The position numbers and the translations under genes are program-made. From contig CM049307.1 of assembly GCA_026874595.1 (NCBI GenBank), positions 76,856,643 through 76,920,642 of the forward strand: DNA of 64,000 nt, in the 5' to 3' direction. The stretch is from Sipunculus nudus (taxonomy: Eukaryota > Annelida > Sipuncula > Golfingiida > Sipunculidae). Positions 1-12,189 of this stretch are shown here, one piece after another (position 1 is the stretch's first letter; each line of letters starts with the position of its first letter). The notes below the pieces were generated by a model that saw only the letters and a list, made by a program, of their open reading frames with translations, had not been told where the DNA came from and did not search any database.

Positions 1-114
1 TGTGGTATACTGTGGTGTCATAAAATATTAATAATGTTTCGAAAGCAAAAACATAGATTTTAAAATGTTACTTTTAACTTGACAAATGCAGTTCATGTAT
101 TCGGGTGACCTAAC

Positions 115-274
115 CTGCTCTCCTCTTCGTACTTGTCCAAGAAGGACATCTTGTCAAAGAAAGGACCCTTTTTAACAACAGATGCCCTAGACCCGCTCTT
201 CTGGAACCCTATGGACCCCCTCTTCTTCCGGTAAGCATCTCTTTTGTTTCTCCACTTTTCCCTGATGACAGATC
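115..274 (-). pseudogene. MADF-domain exon
   Basis: On the minus strand, an exon-like stretch begins after a TTTGTAG acceptor (near 275) and ends before a GTTAGG donor (near 114). Its translation has the second half of a MADF DNA-binding domain: an IREKWRNKRDAYRKK helix, a glycine/serine linker, then FFDKMSFLDKYEEESR. In MADF proteins this is the W..LRD.Y..E helix followed by the aromatic F..M.FL helix. MADF domains occur in insect-type transcription factors and in the accessory protein of PIF/Harbinger transposons. The first half of the domain, which should lie at higher coordinates, was not found, so this may be one exon of a larger gene cut by the search region or a transposon remnant. A related MADF pair lies at 33.2-33.97 kb. 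Confidence 0.6.
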
Positions 275-303
275 CTACAAATCTATATTGCACAATGTCA
301 GTC

Positions 304-839
304 ATTTTTAACAGACATTTTTTATGTTAATAACAGGAGTTATATCTACACATACTGACACATGAGCAGTGACACATCTAAATGGAGCAGGAATTATTTT
401 TTTTAACTTCCAGCATGAAAGCAATATTCACATTGATGATCCAGAAACAGTCCAGGATCTTTTGTGACAAATAAATGATTACAGCTGTATCTTGTGGCAA
501 TTTTTGTTTTTCACCCAGTTGACCTACGCTACTATAGGCCTAGTACCTATATCGTAAGCGCTGTTTGTTAGAGAGGAGCTCCCAGAGGGGAGCACTGTAT
601 TTTTGTTCAATCAGGTGAGACCTTGTGCTGGGAGACACTGCCAAGCGAGAAATTCACGGAGCCAATCATGTTCATTTCGTTTTGATTGACAGCTCATCGC
701 CTTGGTAACCGTCTGAACAGGCCACAGGCTCAGAGAGAATTGCCCCAGACGTGGTGTGCTTTATATATATATATTTTATGAGACCCCTAATACCCTCTCC
801 ACGTTCTTGTTATTAACTTTAATAAAAACAAATATTTAT
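304..839. other. No gene recognised
   Basis: No convincing coding frame, RNA gene or ordered repeat is visible here. The stretch is AT-rich, with short unrelated open frames only. Confidence 0.5.
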
Positions 840-844
840 AACTT

Positions 845-846
<2 letters not shown>

Positions 847-904
<58 letters not shown>
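847..904. repeat. (AT)n microsatellite
   Basis: Uninterrupted AT dinucleotide run of just under 60 bases, the longest of several in the window. Confidence 0.95.
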
Positions 905-906
<2 letters not shown>

Positions 907-1242
907 CAAAATATTAAATGCACAATTTAAGAGCTAAGTTTTAATAATACTCATCAACCACTAACCCAGTATTGGCACCATCCCCCTCCACCTTTCTGAA
1001 ATGCTTTGATATCCTACTTGATTTCCTGTTTATCATAATACACGATATTAAAAGTGCGACGCCAAAAGGGACTGATTTGTGCTCTGATGGATAAATGGGA
1101 CCATGAAACATGCGGGAGGTCTCACATATTGGGTTATCATAAGCTTAAAGGTGCCTTCTTTGATTCGCCAGGTTCCCTAAAGTGTTTTAACATTAATTTT
1201 TTTTCATGAACGGTTATAAAGAACTGACATGTGTTTAATACA

Positions 1243-1455
1243 TTTCGTATTACGTTATCGGTCGGAAATGTCGTTACACTATCGGTTGATTTTGTATTAC
1301 ATTATCGGTAAGTGTTACATTATCGGTCATTTCTTTAATACGTTATCATGCAGTTGGTATTACATTATCAGTTGATTTGTATTACGTAATCCAATGGTCT
1401 TACCTTATCGGTTAATTTCTGATTACTTTATCAGTTAATGTTACATTATAAGATG
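1243..1455. repeat. Degenerate TTACRTTATCGGT tandem array
   Basis: About ten imperfect copies of a short unit with core TTACATTATCGGT, often followed by YRATTT, at spacings of roughly 15-30 bases. The copies vary at one or two positions (TTACGTTATCGGT, TTACACTATCGGT, TTACCTTATCGGT). No coding frame runs through it. It lies next to the C-terminal end of the YqaJ-like pseudogene but is not part of it. Confidence 0.75.
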
Positions 1456-1489
1456 ATTATTAGATAAGAAGTTGTAACAGGGCTGCCTC

Positions 1490-2955
1490 GCGTGGTGTTA
1501 TGCCTCTGACTTGTATGGACACTTCACTTAAATCAGACCATATAAGGATGAATGTATGGGTCTGTCACGAGGTGGTCAGGGGAGTTACCAATGTGTGGCC
1601 GGCTTGGCATGACCACAAATCCTGACGCAGACACTTGTACACTAAGTCCAATATTTGCCATGTACTTCTTTTACTTTTGAACTACCAGAACTTCATATGT
1701 GTTGCCATGTTTTAAGCTTTCTGGAATTTTGTGTGAACCAGTAGACCTATTGAACATGAGGCTGTCTACAAAAGCTTGTGTTGCTCTTTTCTGCCTCCTA
1801 TATATTTTAACAAATCTGGATGATGCAGTCAGACGATATTTTCTGTTTCGCCACCACTGTTCATTAGCAGTCTGATCCTAAGTTTCTTTCTCAAGTTTTA
1901 CAAACTGACTTTGAGTTAGGCATATAGAAAGAAGAAAGTTTCTCTCTGTATCAGACAAAGTTTCACTGACTCAAATTCTTGATCATTTGAAACTGGAATA
2001 TTTGGTTACTCATACACTTTATAAGTGTTGAGACAATTTTCTTTCTCCAATTCATTCAGATCAGTAGTCAACGAAAAGTCCCCTACGGTTTGGCATAATT
2101 GATAGCTGAGAGAAGATCCCCTTGGCACATAGAGGTTTTCCCTGGTTTGAGCTTACACCGTTTTACTGCTATTTGGCTCTGCTATGTAGCATATGCCAAA
2201 CAGAGGATTTTCATGTTCCATTTCATTTTGGACTTTAATGAATAGTTCTGCATTATTATGCCTAAGACTAGGCTTCCTAGGGTCAAATAAGAATGATTTG
2301 AACATTTTATTGCCTTCATTTTGAGACTTCTGTACTGTCACTTCTATGACTGGTTCTGATCTGATGCCAAAGATTGTTTGCTTGTCCTATCCTTGTGTCC
2401 TGCTAGTTTTGGAAATGTCATCCGGTATCATGATCTTTCCAGAACGTACATAGTGGCTTACCTGATATAAAGCACAGACATAGTTACAATATCCTGACAG
2501 CCCAGCAGTGCAGGTACACTCAGCTTTTTTTTAATCAAAGGGAAATGTACTTTCAATAGTAATCCAAATATTGTAGGGTGTGCTGTTTTTTCTCTGACTG
2601 GGAAAACACTTTGCTTTTAGAAAAAAATTAGTCTTATCCTGACATGTATATATGTTATGTAAATACCCTTTATGGGAAAACTGATACCCACGGCTGGCTT
2701 GTCGCTGGCAGGTTTACATCTCTCCACTTTTTCCCGATGTTTAAGTCAGCGAAATATGGAAGTATTCTAATGATTTTCCCAAGACGTCTTTAGGGGGATG
2801 GACATCTTAGACACTTGTGTTTTCTTTTTTTATTTAATTGTTAAGCTAAAGCTTTTCTTTGAACATACATATTTTCTGGAGCAGGATCAAATATAGTATG
2901 GGATTTTCCATATTCAGCTTCAACCCTATCCACAAGCTGAGCTTTAGTTTTTATG
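1490..2955 (-). pseudogene. SWIM zinc finger / YqaJ-like nuclease pseudogene
   Basis: Reading the minus strand from about 2950 down, coding-like frames give in order: an N-terminal segment, a SWIM-type zinc finger near 2465-2525 (CTCTAGLSGYCNY, normally CxCx(n)CxH, so the final His is Tyr), a linker with DPRKPSLRHNN (about 2240-2300), then a YqaJ-type nuclease region. The nuclease region shows LEKET followed by a stop, EQWWRNRKYRLTAS (about 1790-1870) and PSRPHIGNSPDHLVTDP (about 1545-1610), which match the YqaJ pattern LE..T..Q...W...R..R.TAS and P.IGASPDG. YqaJ-fold enzymes are phage-type exonucleases; SWIM+YqaJ proteins form large families in molluscs and cnidarians, often associated with mobile DNA. 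Several stops and frame changes break the gene. Family assignment is from motif recall, not a search. Confidence 0.6.
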
Positions 2956-3146
2956 TAATTTACAGAAATGTTTCGGCATGGTAGCCAGAATTTAAGTTCT
3001 TTTACACTAGGTTTGTTTGGTATTCTGCCCTACAATGATGCCCCTGGGATATTAGATTCAGCCAGTGCCAGTGGAATGTCCATGTTGACTCGTGCAGTCG
3101 TGGGCGTGGCAGACTACAATAAAGTCAAAATGCGACAATATATATA

Positions 3147-3929
3147 CAGTAGAACGCCTGCTAACGGCCACGCCTCAATAACGGTCAGATTTACCGGTCC
3201 CGAATTTTCGACCATTATATTTCATAATCATTTTGTTGTCAATTACGGTCACTCCTCTATTCCGTATTACGGCCAGTTATCTCGGTCCCGCAGGCCGGGA
3301 AACGCATCAATTACGGTCAGGGGCACTTCAAATCAACAAATCGAGCGGCCACTTTTAACCTCAATATCATTACACAAATGTCCGCTCTCACATATTCCTG
3401 TCTGTTAATGATTGCCTGGATAAAGGTAACCACCCGACCGTGACTACCCCACTCTGCCTCATTAGTATGTACAATAGTAAGGCATGTGTTCCCACATGCG
3501 TGTATGTTTGTGAATCAGTCGTGCGAGCCGGATCTTAATCAGTGTGCTTGTCATTTAATTAACGAATGACAACCAGCGGGTCCCGATGATTATGTCAAAA
3601 GAAAAATAAAGAGCTTCTAAACATTTGTACAAATATTATGGATATACAATCGGTTTGTAATTTAATAACAAAGACTGTATATGTATATATTATTGGTAAT
3701 TGTTATAAATAGGGTTGACGTGATTGTAAATATTTTTTTTATTGATAACAGTAATCATACTAATACTCTGTATATACGTTTATTTTATTGATTGTAATAA
3801 AGATTTGAACTTGGTTTCGTGTTACCATTTAACCTCCCTATCCTGGTCAAGTCCTGTATCACGGCCACTACTGTATTAAAGCCATTTTCATCCAGTCCAG
3901 ATGTTGACCGTAATACAGGCGTTCTACTG
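3147..3929. mobile_element. pogo/Tigger-like non-autonomous element
   Basis: A 783-bp element with inverted ends: the left end starts CAGTAGAACGCCTG and the right end is CAGGCGTTCTACTG. Both ends are flanked by TA (3145-3146 and 3930-3931), the target site of the Tc1/mariner/pogo group, and CAGT-start ends are usual for pogo/Tigger. Inside, variants of AATTACGGTCA / TTACGGCCA recur many times near both ends, probably as subterminal binding sites. No transposase motif is visible; the 146-codon open frame at 2968-3408 crosses the left end and is not considered a gene. Confidence 0.75.
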
Positions 3930-3931
3930 TA

Positions 3932-5298
3932 TATATAATGTAGTATATAATTCTTATCATAATGGGATCATGAACCCAAATAAACAAACATTGTCAACCT
4001 CTTTGTTTATAAATACATTAATCCAATTATTTTTATTTTTTATTAAATAAAATATTATTGACAACTTAACCCCGCAGGCCTCCCCAGTGACACAGCAACG
4101 CCCTAAAGTGCACTTGCACCTGTCAAAGCCGCAGATTGGCGAGCTCAATGTCAATACTGACATTTTAAATGAATATTTTTATAATTAAAAACGGAAAAAA
4201 AAAATCCCTAAAACCTCAACGTTTATTAGTTGTGACCATGATTCATTGGTAGCATTTCGCTGGCTATGTCATTTACATTGTCATTTGACAGCTCACTTAC
4301 TCGAGCTCAGCGCTATTCAAGTCATTTATATTTAGCAAGTATGGATCCATCTTTTAATCCATCTGGTAAAAATATTGCATATTTCATTCTATCATTAAAT
4401 GAAATATATTGGCTCACCCTTTCTTCAGCAACGAGACATGTTTCTGTGAACCTGGTCACCAGATGGCACATACCATTGCCTCGCCCGTCTGTTTACATGC
4501 TGAGGTCAGCTGCCCGACCCGAACCCTCCAGACGACTACTAAAACACGCGCAGTGCGCATGCTCGTGGAAAAGATCTTCTATTTAAGATAAAACGCAACT
4601 GATATAATAATCACAATTATATTTCGCGAATATTTATTGGTCAAAGGTCATAAGACATGCATTAGACGGGCGTTTTATGCACGTTTGCGGTACTCTTGTT
4701 TTTTTTTCAGTATGCGGAGGGCGTGTGGTACTGTAGTGACGAATGTGAGACCATCTCAAAAGACGCCATATCAGCCAGAGGGGAGGACGATCAACTCTCA
4801 TAAGTGAGAGCCTTGTTTTGGACACCTAGCAACCTAGCTAGGTATGATGTCATCCGGGAAGGAGACGGTCCAGCTATGGTTGCGTTCTGGAAAAATAGAC
4901 CTTCCGGAGTTCTTTGAGAGGAGGCACTGCAAGTACCTTATCTTGCCACACCGTCTGCTGTGTGTTAAGCAACTTAAATGTATATAAACCACCGAGGCTG
5001 AACACACTCCTCTTGGGCGGACGCTCCGTGTAACGGACAGTCTCTTGATAACCGAATGTTTTTATTTCTTAAGCTTAATTAGTAACCCAATATGTACCCT
5101 CAGACGGACGGTCTATTATGGACCAGAATCATGAATAAAATATTGAAAAGGGTAATAAAATGTATTCACATACAAGAGGACATTAATCATGAGATAGGGG
5201 AAAGATCCAGCTGTTCATGGATGTGTGTTCCTGTGGTCCATTACTGCCAGCTATACAGAGAGGTTTCCCTGTATTTAGCAACAGAATCAACCTTTTTT
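3932..5298. other. No gene recognised
   Basis: Open frames here (for example 4266-4586 plus strand) show no domain, no conserved motif and no splice context. No ordered repeat was seen. Confidence 0.45.
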
Positions 5299-6851
5299 AG
5301 CTAAGCTGACTTTCAGTCATGCTGAGCCATAGCGATTACTCTTTGTCCGTCGTCCGTCTGTCCGTCTGCCTGTCTGTCTCTCCGTCTGTCCGTTAACCAG
5401 GCACAAATTGTAACCGCTGGAACCTTGTGACGTGACATTCTGAGAGGTCGATGAAAAATCTACTTGGAAACATTAAATTAGGTCTCTGTTACCCATATCC
5501 TTCGAGCTATTACTCCCCAAAGTACCCCCCCCCCCCGAAAAGTCAAAAATTTCATACAAAAACTTCAATATCACGGTAACTACATCACCGATGGTCATAA
5601 TTTTTTGCATACATATTGATCATGAGATGTTTCATCAGTTTTTGCAGACTGGTGGCGCCACCTGTATTTTTCGATTTTTTACGAATTTTTTCCTCTATTT
5701 TTGAGACCTTTAAAATGTGAACATCTGTTAACAAGGCACAAATCGTAAAGACTGGACCTAAAATCTTCATTATTGACACTGTGAGAGACCTATGAAAAGT
5801 CTCCATGGAAACTAGAAATTAGGTCTCTGTTACTCAAATTCTTTGAGCTACGGGGCCCCAAAATACCCCTCAGAATAGTCAAAATTTTCATACAAAAACT
5901 TCAAAATCTCATTAACTACATCACTGATGGTCATGATTGTTGGCATACATATTGATCCTGAGATGTTTCATGAGTTTCTGCAGACTGGTGGCGCCACCTG
6001 TATTTTTTCTATTTTTACGAATTGTTTTCTCTATTTTTAGACCTTTAAGAATGTAAACATCTGTAAACAGGGCAAAAATTGTGTAGACTGGACCTAGAAT
6101 CTTCATTCTTACCACTCAGGGAGACCCATGAAAAGTCCCCATGGAAAACTGAAATTAGGTGTCTGTTACCCATATCCTTTAAGCGTATGGCTCCAAAATA
6201 CCCCTTAGAATAATGAAAACTTTTTACAAAAACCGCAGTATCTCAATAACTACAACACTGATGGTCATGATTTTTGGCATACTTATTGATCGTGAGGTGT
6301 TCCATCAGTTTCTGCAGACTAGGTGCGCCACCTCTATTTTTTTCAAATTTTTACGAATTTTTTCTCTTTTTTTTAAACCTTTAAAGATGTGATTATCTGT
6401 CAACAGGGTACAAATCGTAACAACTGGACCTAGAATCTCCATTCTTGTCATGCAAGGAGGCCAATGAAAAGTGTCTGTGGAAACCTGAAATTAGGTCTCT
6501 GTTTCCCACATCCTTCGAGCTATAGGACTACGAAGTATCCCTCAGAATAATGAACAATTTGATACAAAAGCTAAAGTATCTGAACAACTAATGCAGAGAT
6601 CACCATGATTCTTTGCATGCACATTGACCATTAAGTCTTTTATTAGTTTCTGTAGACAGCCACCTGTAATTTTTTTACGCATTTTTTCTCTATTTTTGAG
6701 ATATACAAATACAGACACAATCTTGGCCTGTTGGTTAATTTGTTTGATGCTTCAGTTGAATGGGTATATACTACCATTCAGATGATAAAATTTCCTTTTG
6801 CGAATCTCTTCCCAGTCAGCTGAGCGTCATGACCCATGGGTCACTTGTTTA
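5299..6851 (+). mobile_element. Tandem-core dispersed element, family 1
   Basis: Starts with a TCCGTC-rich leader (ATAGCGATTACTCTTTGTCC followed by CCGTCTGT repeats) and then four imperfect direct repeats of about 335 bp. The phase is seen from the motif GGCACAAATTGTAACNGCTGG at about 5396, 5729, 6065 and 6398. Each unit also carries CTGCAGACTGGTGGCGCCACC. The right end is GTCAGCTGAGCGTCATGACC followed by CATGGGTCACTTG. The same leader occurs at 21.06 kb and, inverted, at 53.3 kb, and the right-end signature reappears inverted near 13.0, 58.8 and 63.0 kb, so this is a dispersed repeat and not a local satellite. Architecture resembles tandem-core elements (pearl, HINE) known from bivalves; this is inference. 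Confidence 0.65.
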
Positions 6852-7099
6852 TATCAGAATGATTTTTTTCCCAAAGTGTCCTAACTTTTCAAAATTATTA
6901 CAAAGAAAACATACATACATATATACACAATAACTTACAAAAATAGAAAATTTATATCAAGGTGAAATGAACATTTACAAACATGAAGAAGATCTTTCAT
7001 CAGCAAGCAACTAATTTTTAAATACTTATAATATAGAGAAAATTGCATGATATTAAGTATATTGTGTATAGAATGTGTCAGTACGTGTGTTACATATGG

Positions 7100-9530
7100 C
7101 AGACATCAATAAAAGAAATTGAATCTGACCACCATGGTCAGTTAACATGCAAAATCCAAAAGTATTATTAATTTTCTGAACCCAAAATCAAGCTGTTTTT
7201 CAATATAATAATAATTCTTAATCAATTTAATGGCACTGTTAATTGACAACGATTGATCTTTGCATTTTGTAATATATATTAAATAATTTAAAAGCAATAT
7301 AACTTTATCTAGTAACTGATCTGTACTTACATTAAAAAGTATCACTGTATATGAAAGGGTGTTTGGAAGATCCATATTCATTAACCACTTACATACACCA
7401 TGCCATTAATGTTTTACATAACTACAGTCATGAAAAATGTGTAACAGGATCTCATTCTTTTTTTTACAGATGGAACAGTACTCGTGCTCTTTTATACCTG
7501 CTTTTACCAAATATGGATTTAATGAAAGAATTCTATGTTATATCTTAAATTGAAAGTATCGAAGGTTTGTTGGTATTGTAATTGAATATATGTTTTAATA
7601 AGCCTCGAGTACTCTATCTTCATCACAATCCACAAATCCACAATATCTTGATGCCATTATAAAATACTATTTTCTGGTTGTGTATATCTCCTTTCCATAA
7701 GTTTTTTTAAAGTTTAAATATTATCAATTTTAAATTCTGAGGTATAATCATCTCGGTTGTTTCTTATGTTTTGTTTACATTTTGCTGGTATTGAGTGTAT
7801 TATACTATTATATGTCAATATTTTTATTAATGCAATTAATCTGTCCAAGAGTGTAGAATATATAAGAATTTGTCCACTTTCGTGGTTAAATTGTGGATAT
7901 ATCTAATACCTGCATTATACAAAATTTTATGAAATACCATTTGTCCACCTATTTTTAGGTTAAAGTGTATCCACATGATTGATTTAAATAATCATTTGTT
8001 GTGTCTTGGGAATGATAATTATATTTACACCATTTGAATAAAATTTCTTTCCAGAATTAAATATCCTTTCTTCAGAAACACAGTTGATACAGATCTTCAT
8101 TATTTACTTTGCATTTAAATATATATATTCAGTCAAATAATTCGCACTACAGTCAACTAGCTGTCTCAATCCTTTTTTTATTAATCTTAGCTCAACGATC
8201 TATTAACACAGCAATTTTTCTTGCTTGTAATTTTTTCCATAGTCAGCCATGTCTAAACCACCAATACTTTTAAATGCTATCAAAGGTAATCTTTTTACTT
8301 TATCTATTTTGTTATTCCATATGAAATTATAAAGCTTGCTTTCAGCCTCTTTTAGAAAAGACCTTGGAGGTTTAGGTAAAACAGACAACTGGTACTGCAG
8401 TTGTGATGCAGTTGTGATATCAAGTCAGACGTAATGACTGTCATCTTACCAACTGGTGTTGACTCTCTTTTGGACCAAATATAAATTATGTGCTTCACTT
8501 TATTTAATAATGACAAAAAGTTTATTTCGTTAAGACTTTTAGTATACTATTAATCTTAATGCCTAAAATTGTAAGTTGTTCCTTTGTCCACTTCTGACCA
8601 AGTTTTATTTATCTCTTCTTTACTGAACTCCTCTGGTAATTGGGAAAAACCTTGAAGACCAATCATTATTTATAACAAATGATGATATACCTTTAAAAAA
8701 TAATTTAATCCACTTATATAAAATATTACCAAAGTTGTAGTCTTTTAAGGATTTCTGAACAAATGACCATTCTAATAAATCGAAAGCCTTTTCAAATTCT
8801 ATTGTAATTAAAGTGACCTTTGTTTTATTTTTACTACAATAATTCATCAAATTATAATTTCTACTGAAGTTCTCACCAATGTATCTATTTTTAAGCAAAA
8901 ACAGTCTGGTCTGGATGGATTAAATTTTGAAGGACCCTCTGTAATCTACGAGCCATACCTTAAGTCAGTAATTTATAATCTGCATTTAATAAAAATATTT
9001 GTCCCAAAATTTTAAGTTGTGTTGTGTCTGTTGATTTTTTTGGGATCAATATAATATTCCTTGTCTTTGTGTAATATTTAAACTGCCATTTGCAAATAAT
9101 TCTTATAACCAGCTATTGGATCTATTTTAATTTCATTACAAAAATATATTTATAAAATTCCACTGTTAGACCATCAGATCCCGGCCATTTTTTCAAGATT
9201 TTAAACATTCAAATAATTCTTCATCTGACAATTCAATATCACAAAATATTTTATCTTCATCTGACAAGGTATTTTCTGTCTGAGTTGAAAACTCAGCAAA
9301 TGGGTCTTCAGTTGGTGCCAACTCAGCTGAAGTATATTATGTTTTGTAGTAATTTTCTGCCTCTTTTAGCACACCCCTAGATTTAGTTACAAGTCTATTA
9401 TTAACGTATAGTTTTATTATTATATAGTTTTTTTCTCCAAATTTAAAAAGTATTTAGATGGTTTTTCACCATCTGAATTCCATCTGGTCTTATATCTAAA
9501 CATTATTGCCTCTATTGTTTCTGAAATTAT
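7100..9530 (-). pseudogene. L1/Tx1-type LINE reverse transcriptase remnant
   Basis: Minus-strand fragments line up in the order expected of a LINE ORF2. Near 9230-9160 is WPGSDGLTVEFYK, the entry to the reverse transcriptase. At 8898-8620 is IEFEKAFDLLEWSF followed by KWIKLFFKGISSFVINN and FPITRGVQ, the palm segment with the first catalytic Asp. At 8388-8203 is KLYNFIWNNKIDKVKR and IGGLDMADY, the thumb/connector seen in L1 and Tx1 clade elements. Near 7450 is CEYCSICKKRMRSCYTF, resembling the C-terminal C..C...H...C region. Stops and frame shifts separate the blocks, and the YADD segment was not found. Clade assignment L1/Tx1 rather than CR1 rests on EKAFDLLEW and NFIWNN. The element is inactive. 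Confidence 0.75.
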
Positions 9531-9685
9531 TTTCTAAATTTCTGATTTTTTATCTTTAATATTCTCCATTATTCTGTCATAAGGATTGTAGGTATATCGT
9601 TCTTCTAAATTTTTCAAAAAAAATTCTAATTGTTGTAACAAAGTGTGTATGTGATGCTGTGCGTACGTAATGGTATGTGTGATTT

Positions 9686-10013
9686 GGCCAAAAAAATAAA
9701 AGGTATGGTTCTCAGGCACCGCCCACATCAATTTAAACCTCCGCATCAAAAATTATTAATTTGATTTTGAAAAGAAACCTACCAATTTTGAGCTGCAGCC
9801 GCTCGGACATTTCTTTCAAGAAGATAAAATCATACAATGTCCTATGTTATGTTGTGCTTTTAGCAAAATGAATCTGCTGTTATCATGCTTTTCCCTTATC
9901 ATCTGACATTTTTATCGAAACATACAAATAAAATACAAATAAAAAACCGCCCGCCCGCGTTGATTTCTGAAAAAAAAGTGCCTGAGAACCATACCTGTTT
10001 TTTTATTTTGGCC
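9686..10013. mobile_element. Small MITE with about 35-bp inverted ends
   Basis: Left end starts GGCCAAAAAAATAAAAGG then TATGGTTCTCAGGCAC; the right end is the inverse (GTGCCTGAGAACCATACC then TTTTTTTATTTTGGCC). Length is 328 bp and no protein is encoded. A partial relative of the right half is at 29787-29905, sharing ACCGCCCGCC and AAAAAAGTGCCTGA. The target duplication is not clear. Confidence 0.7.
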
Positions 10014-10324
10014 TTACGTAAGTGAATTTTCTTTGTTTTCACTCGGTAGTTTATTGAGTTAAATCATATATATGTCCCATATTAAAAAAGCTTCCGGGTA
10101 CTCACAATATATTTTATTTTGCAGAAAAGTGTATAACAATTTTATATTAAATATATCTATTTATCTTAAAGTATTTTGGGTGATATTCTAATAACGCAGA
10201 TACCGTACAGTGGGTGTTCAATACCATGCTTAGAAAAGAATAAAACATCAAATAGAATTTACCACATTGGTTCTTTAATTTTCATTTCGACAAGCATCAT
10301 CATGCATGTTGCCTTATCTTGCAG
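10014..10324. other. No gene recognised
   Basis: AT-rich sequence with no convincing features apart from a pyrimidine-containing approach to an AG at 10324 (see the next entry). Confidence 0.45.
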
Positions 10325-10435
10325 ATGGATTGTTTCACGCTGGGTCAAACATCACTGATGCCGTGTCGGGTATGTATGCCAAACTGGCTGGGTCCTTTGG
10401 GCGAGAGATTGACAAGTTCTTTGGGGTACATATGT
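10325..10435 (+). other. Candidate exon, unrecognised
   Basis: After the acceptor-like TTATCTTGCAG the plus strand reads GLFHAGSNITDAVSGMYAKL then AGSFGREIDKFFG before a stop near 10435. The frame looks coding in composition, but I do not recognise the family and no partner exon was identified. It may equally be part of a decayed mobile element. Confidence 0.25.
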
Positions 10436-10702
10436 GAATGAGCACGAACACTATCATTCCATCGGGGATAGGGCAAACATCTCGGACTTTGTTGCACTCC
10501 TTAAAGGAGAAAATCTCTATACCACGACGTGTTTTCCTACTTTTAAGAATCTGAAACATGTCACATGTACAAAACTCCCAGAGTTATTTCGGAAGAAACT
10601 TGCGGAATTATAAAACAGTTGGACCACTGTAGAAGGGCGTAAATGTTTGATGTGAGATGTACAGAGATGACCTGTAATATATATCTATCAATGAGATGAA
10701 CT

Positions 10703-10731
10703 GTTATATATATATATATATATATATATAT
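10703..10731. repeat. (AT)n microsatellite
   Basis: Short uninterrupted TA/AT run. Confidence 0.9.
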
Positions 10732-11089
10732 GTTCATTGATACGCCCCCAGTGCTGTTGAAGATGGTTACGAGACAGATAATCTGGGACCTGAAGTAAGC
10801 TTATAATTTCGACATGCGACTTGTGGCATCTTGGTTTTACTGTGTCCCCAGGAGCGATTTAAGAACTTGAAATAAATTGATATCTACTACAGCCTTTTTT
10901 ACCAGGGGATCAGGATGCAGAAAACTTAATTATAATTAATAAGGCATATGAACATAGGTTTTACCTATGTTTCTTAAAAGTCAAGATAATACCTCATGTA
11001 CAACATCCTCTCACATTTAACTGAAAAAAAAAATATTGCATTAGTAGTAATTTGTCTATTAGGAGCTGACTGCAGCCAAATGTGAAACA

Positions 11090-12060
11090 GATATATTGGA
11101 TTAGTAGTAATTTGTCTCAAAGGAGCAAATCTGCAACCAGTTTGGCTTTAGGTACATTAATGACTTATGGTAGTGACCATCTGACAAGCGTGTTCATTTT
11201 TTTTCTTGTCACTTATCATGTAGAGACTAGGGCAAGACACATTATCACCTTCTTCATGGTATATTATAAAGGGATTGAGAGTGCACTGGGTGTTATCCTA
11301 ATGGTAACCTTGAGCTGAATGACAAAGCTGTATTTCTCCGCAAAATCACTCAAAATAAGGACATTTCAGTTGTTTCAAGTAATAACTTTGAGTCTTGGCA
11401 ATAAAAATCATGACATTCATCTTGTTTCATAAATGCTCAATGAAATCTGAGAGTGGTTCTTCCTGTGTAACCAATGTCATTCTGACGGTATGCAGCCACA
11501 GCTTAAAGGTCAATAGCTCTCAGCATCAACAGCCACATCAGTATCTGTTCCGACGAGATACTCAGAAATATCTTATAGGCTTCCTTGCCAGGGTGGTTTG
11601 CACATTTATGGAGCATGCAGTCCCTGGAGTTGAAATTGCAGACAATTTTAGACATAAGCATTTTGTAGTACAAATCATGAAGTTTTTACAAACCTGTTAT
11701 TTACAGTTTAGAATTTGATGAAATGTACACACACAAACAGAATAACTACAATTAGTGCCAACTGTCACGCAAAACCTGATGCATAGATCCGAAATTTAGA
11801 AAACCACATTTAAAAAGATGTCTCATATTTAAAGGTAACATACAACTCATTCATATTTACAAGTAGGAAGCGTTTCTTTTTAAGTTCTATATGTCCATCC
11901 TTCCAAACATGAACATATTCTTTCCTCCTCGGGCGCACACGGCTGATATCTTCTATTTGGAAGAACTTCATCATAGCGTATTTTACCTCTTCAATTAATT
12001 TGCAGCCATACTTGGATTCTGTTTTGGAGGGATTTCCCTTAGACTTTCAAAGAAGTCTGG
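11090..12060 (-). pseudogene. Unclassified DDE-type transposon protein remnant (DFAENY family)
   Basis: Minus-strand fragments in order from high to low coordinate: GCKLIEEVKYAMMKFFQIED, ISRVRPRRKEYVHVWKDGH and KKRFLLVNMNELYVTFK (about 12030-11830), then FSKFRIYA, then DCMLHKCANHPGKEAYK (about 11620-11570), then LILSDFAEKYSFVIQLK with NPFIIYHEEGDNVS (about 11360-11240), then MISDKKKNEHACQM (about 11220-11180). I recall an invertebrate multi-copy protein family with FY.RDDVSR..PGKKD, KRLLL.NLKE.Y..FK, DFAENYSFV.QDE and an ISD segment in exactly this order, in which the DFAENY and ISD aspartates would be the catalytic pair of an RNase H-like transposase. Many stops and frame changes occur; here N of DFAENY is K. 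The superfamily name is unknown to me. Confidence 0.55.
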
Positions 12061-12189
12061 CTTTTTTTATCAGATATCTGCTTACCTAAATTCTTAGGCA
12101 GTAAACCGTATTGTCCGGCTAGCTGGAACGAGAGTCAGAATTCGAATTTTTTTCTTCTACCTCTTTTCATCACAAACCTTCTCTCACCT

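Noticed and set aside
2968-3408. 146-codon plus-strand open frame
   Set aside because: It runs across the left end of the pogo-like element and its second half translates the ACGGTCA repeats; no domain.
5320-6720. CRISPR-like array
   Set aside because: Repeats are about 335 bp, imperfect, and in a eukaryotic setting; the spacing and unit length do not fit.
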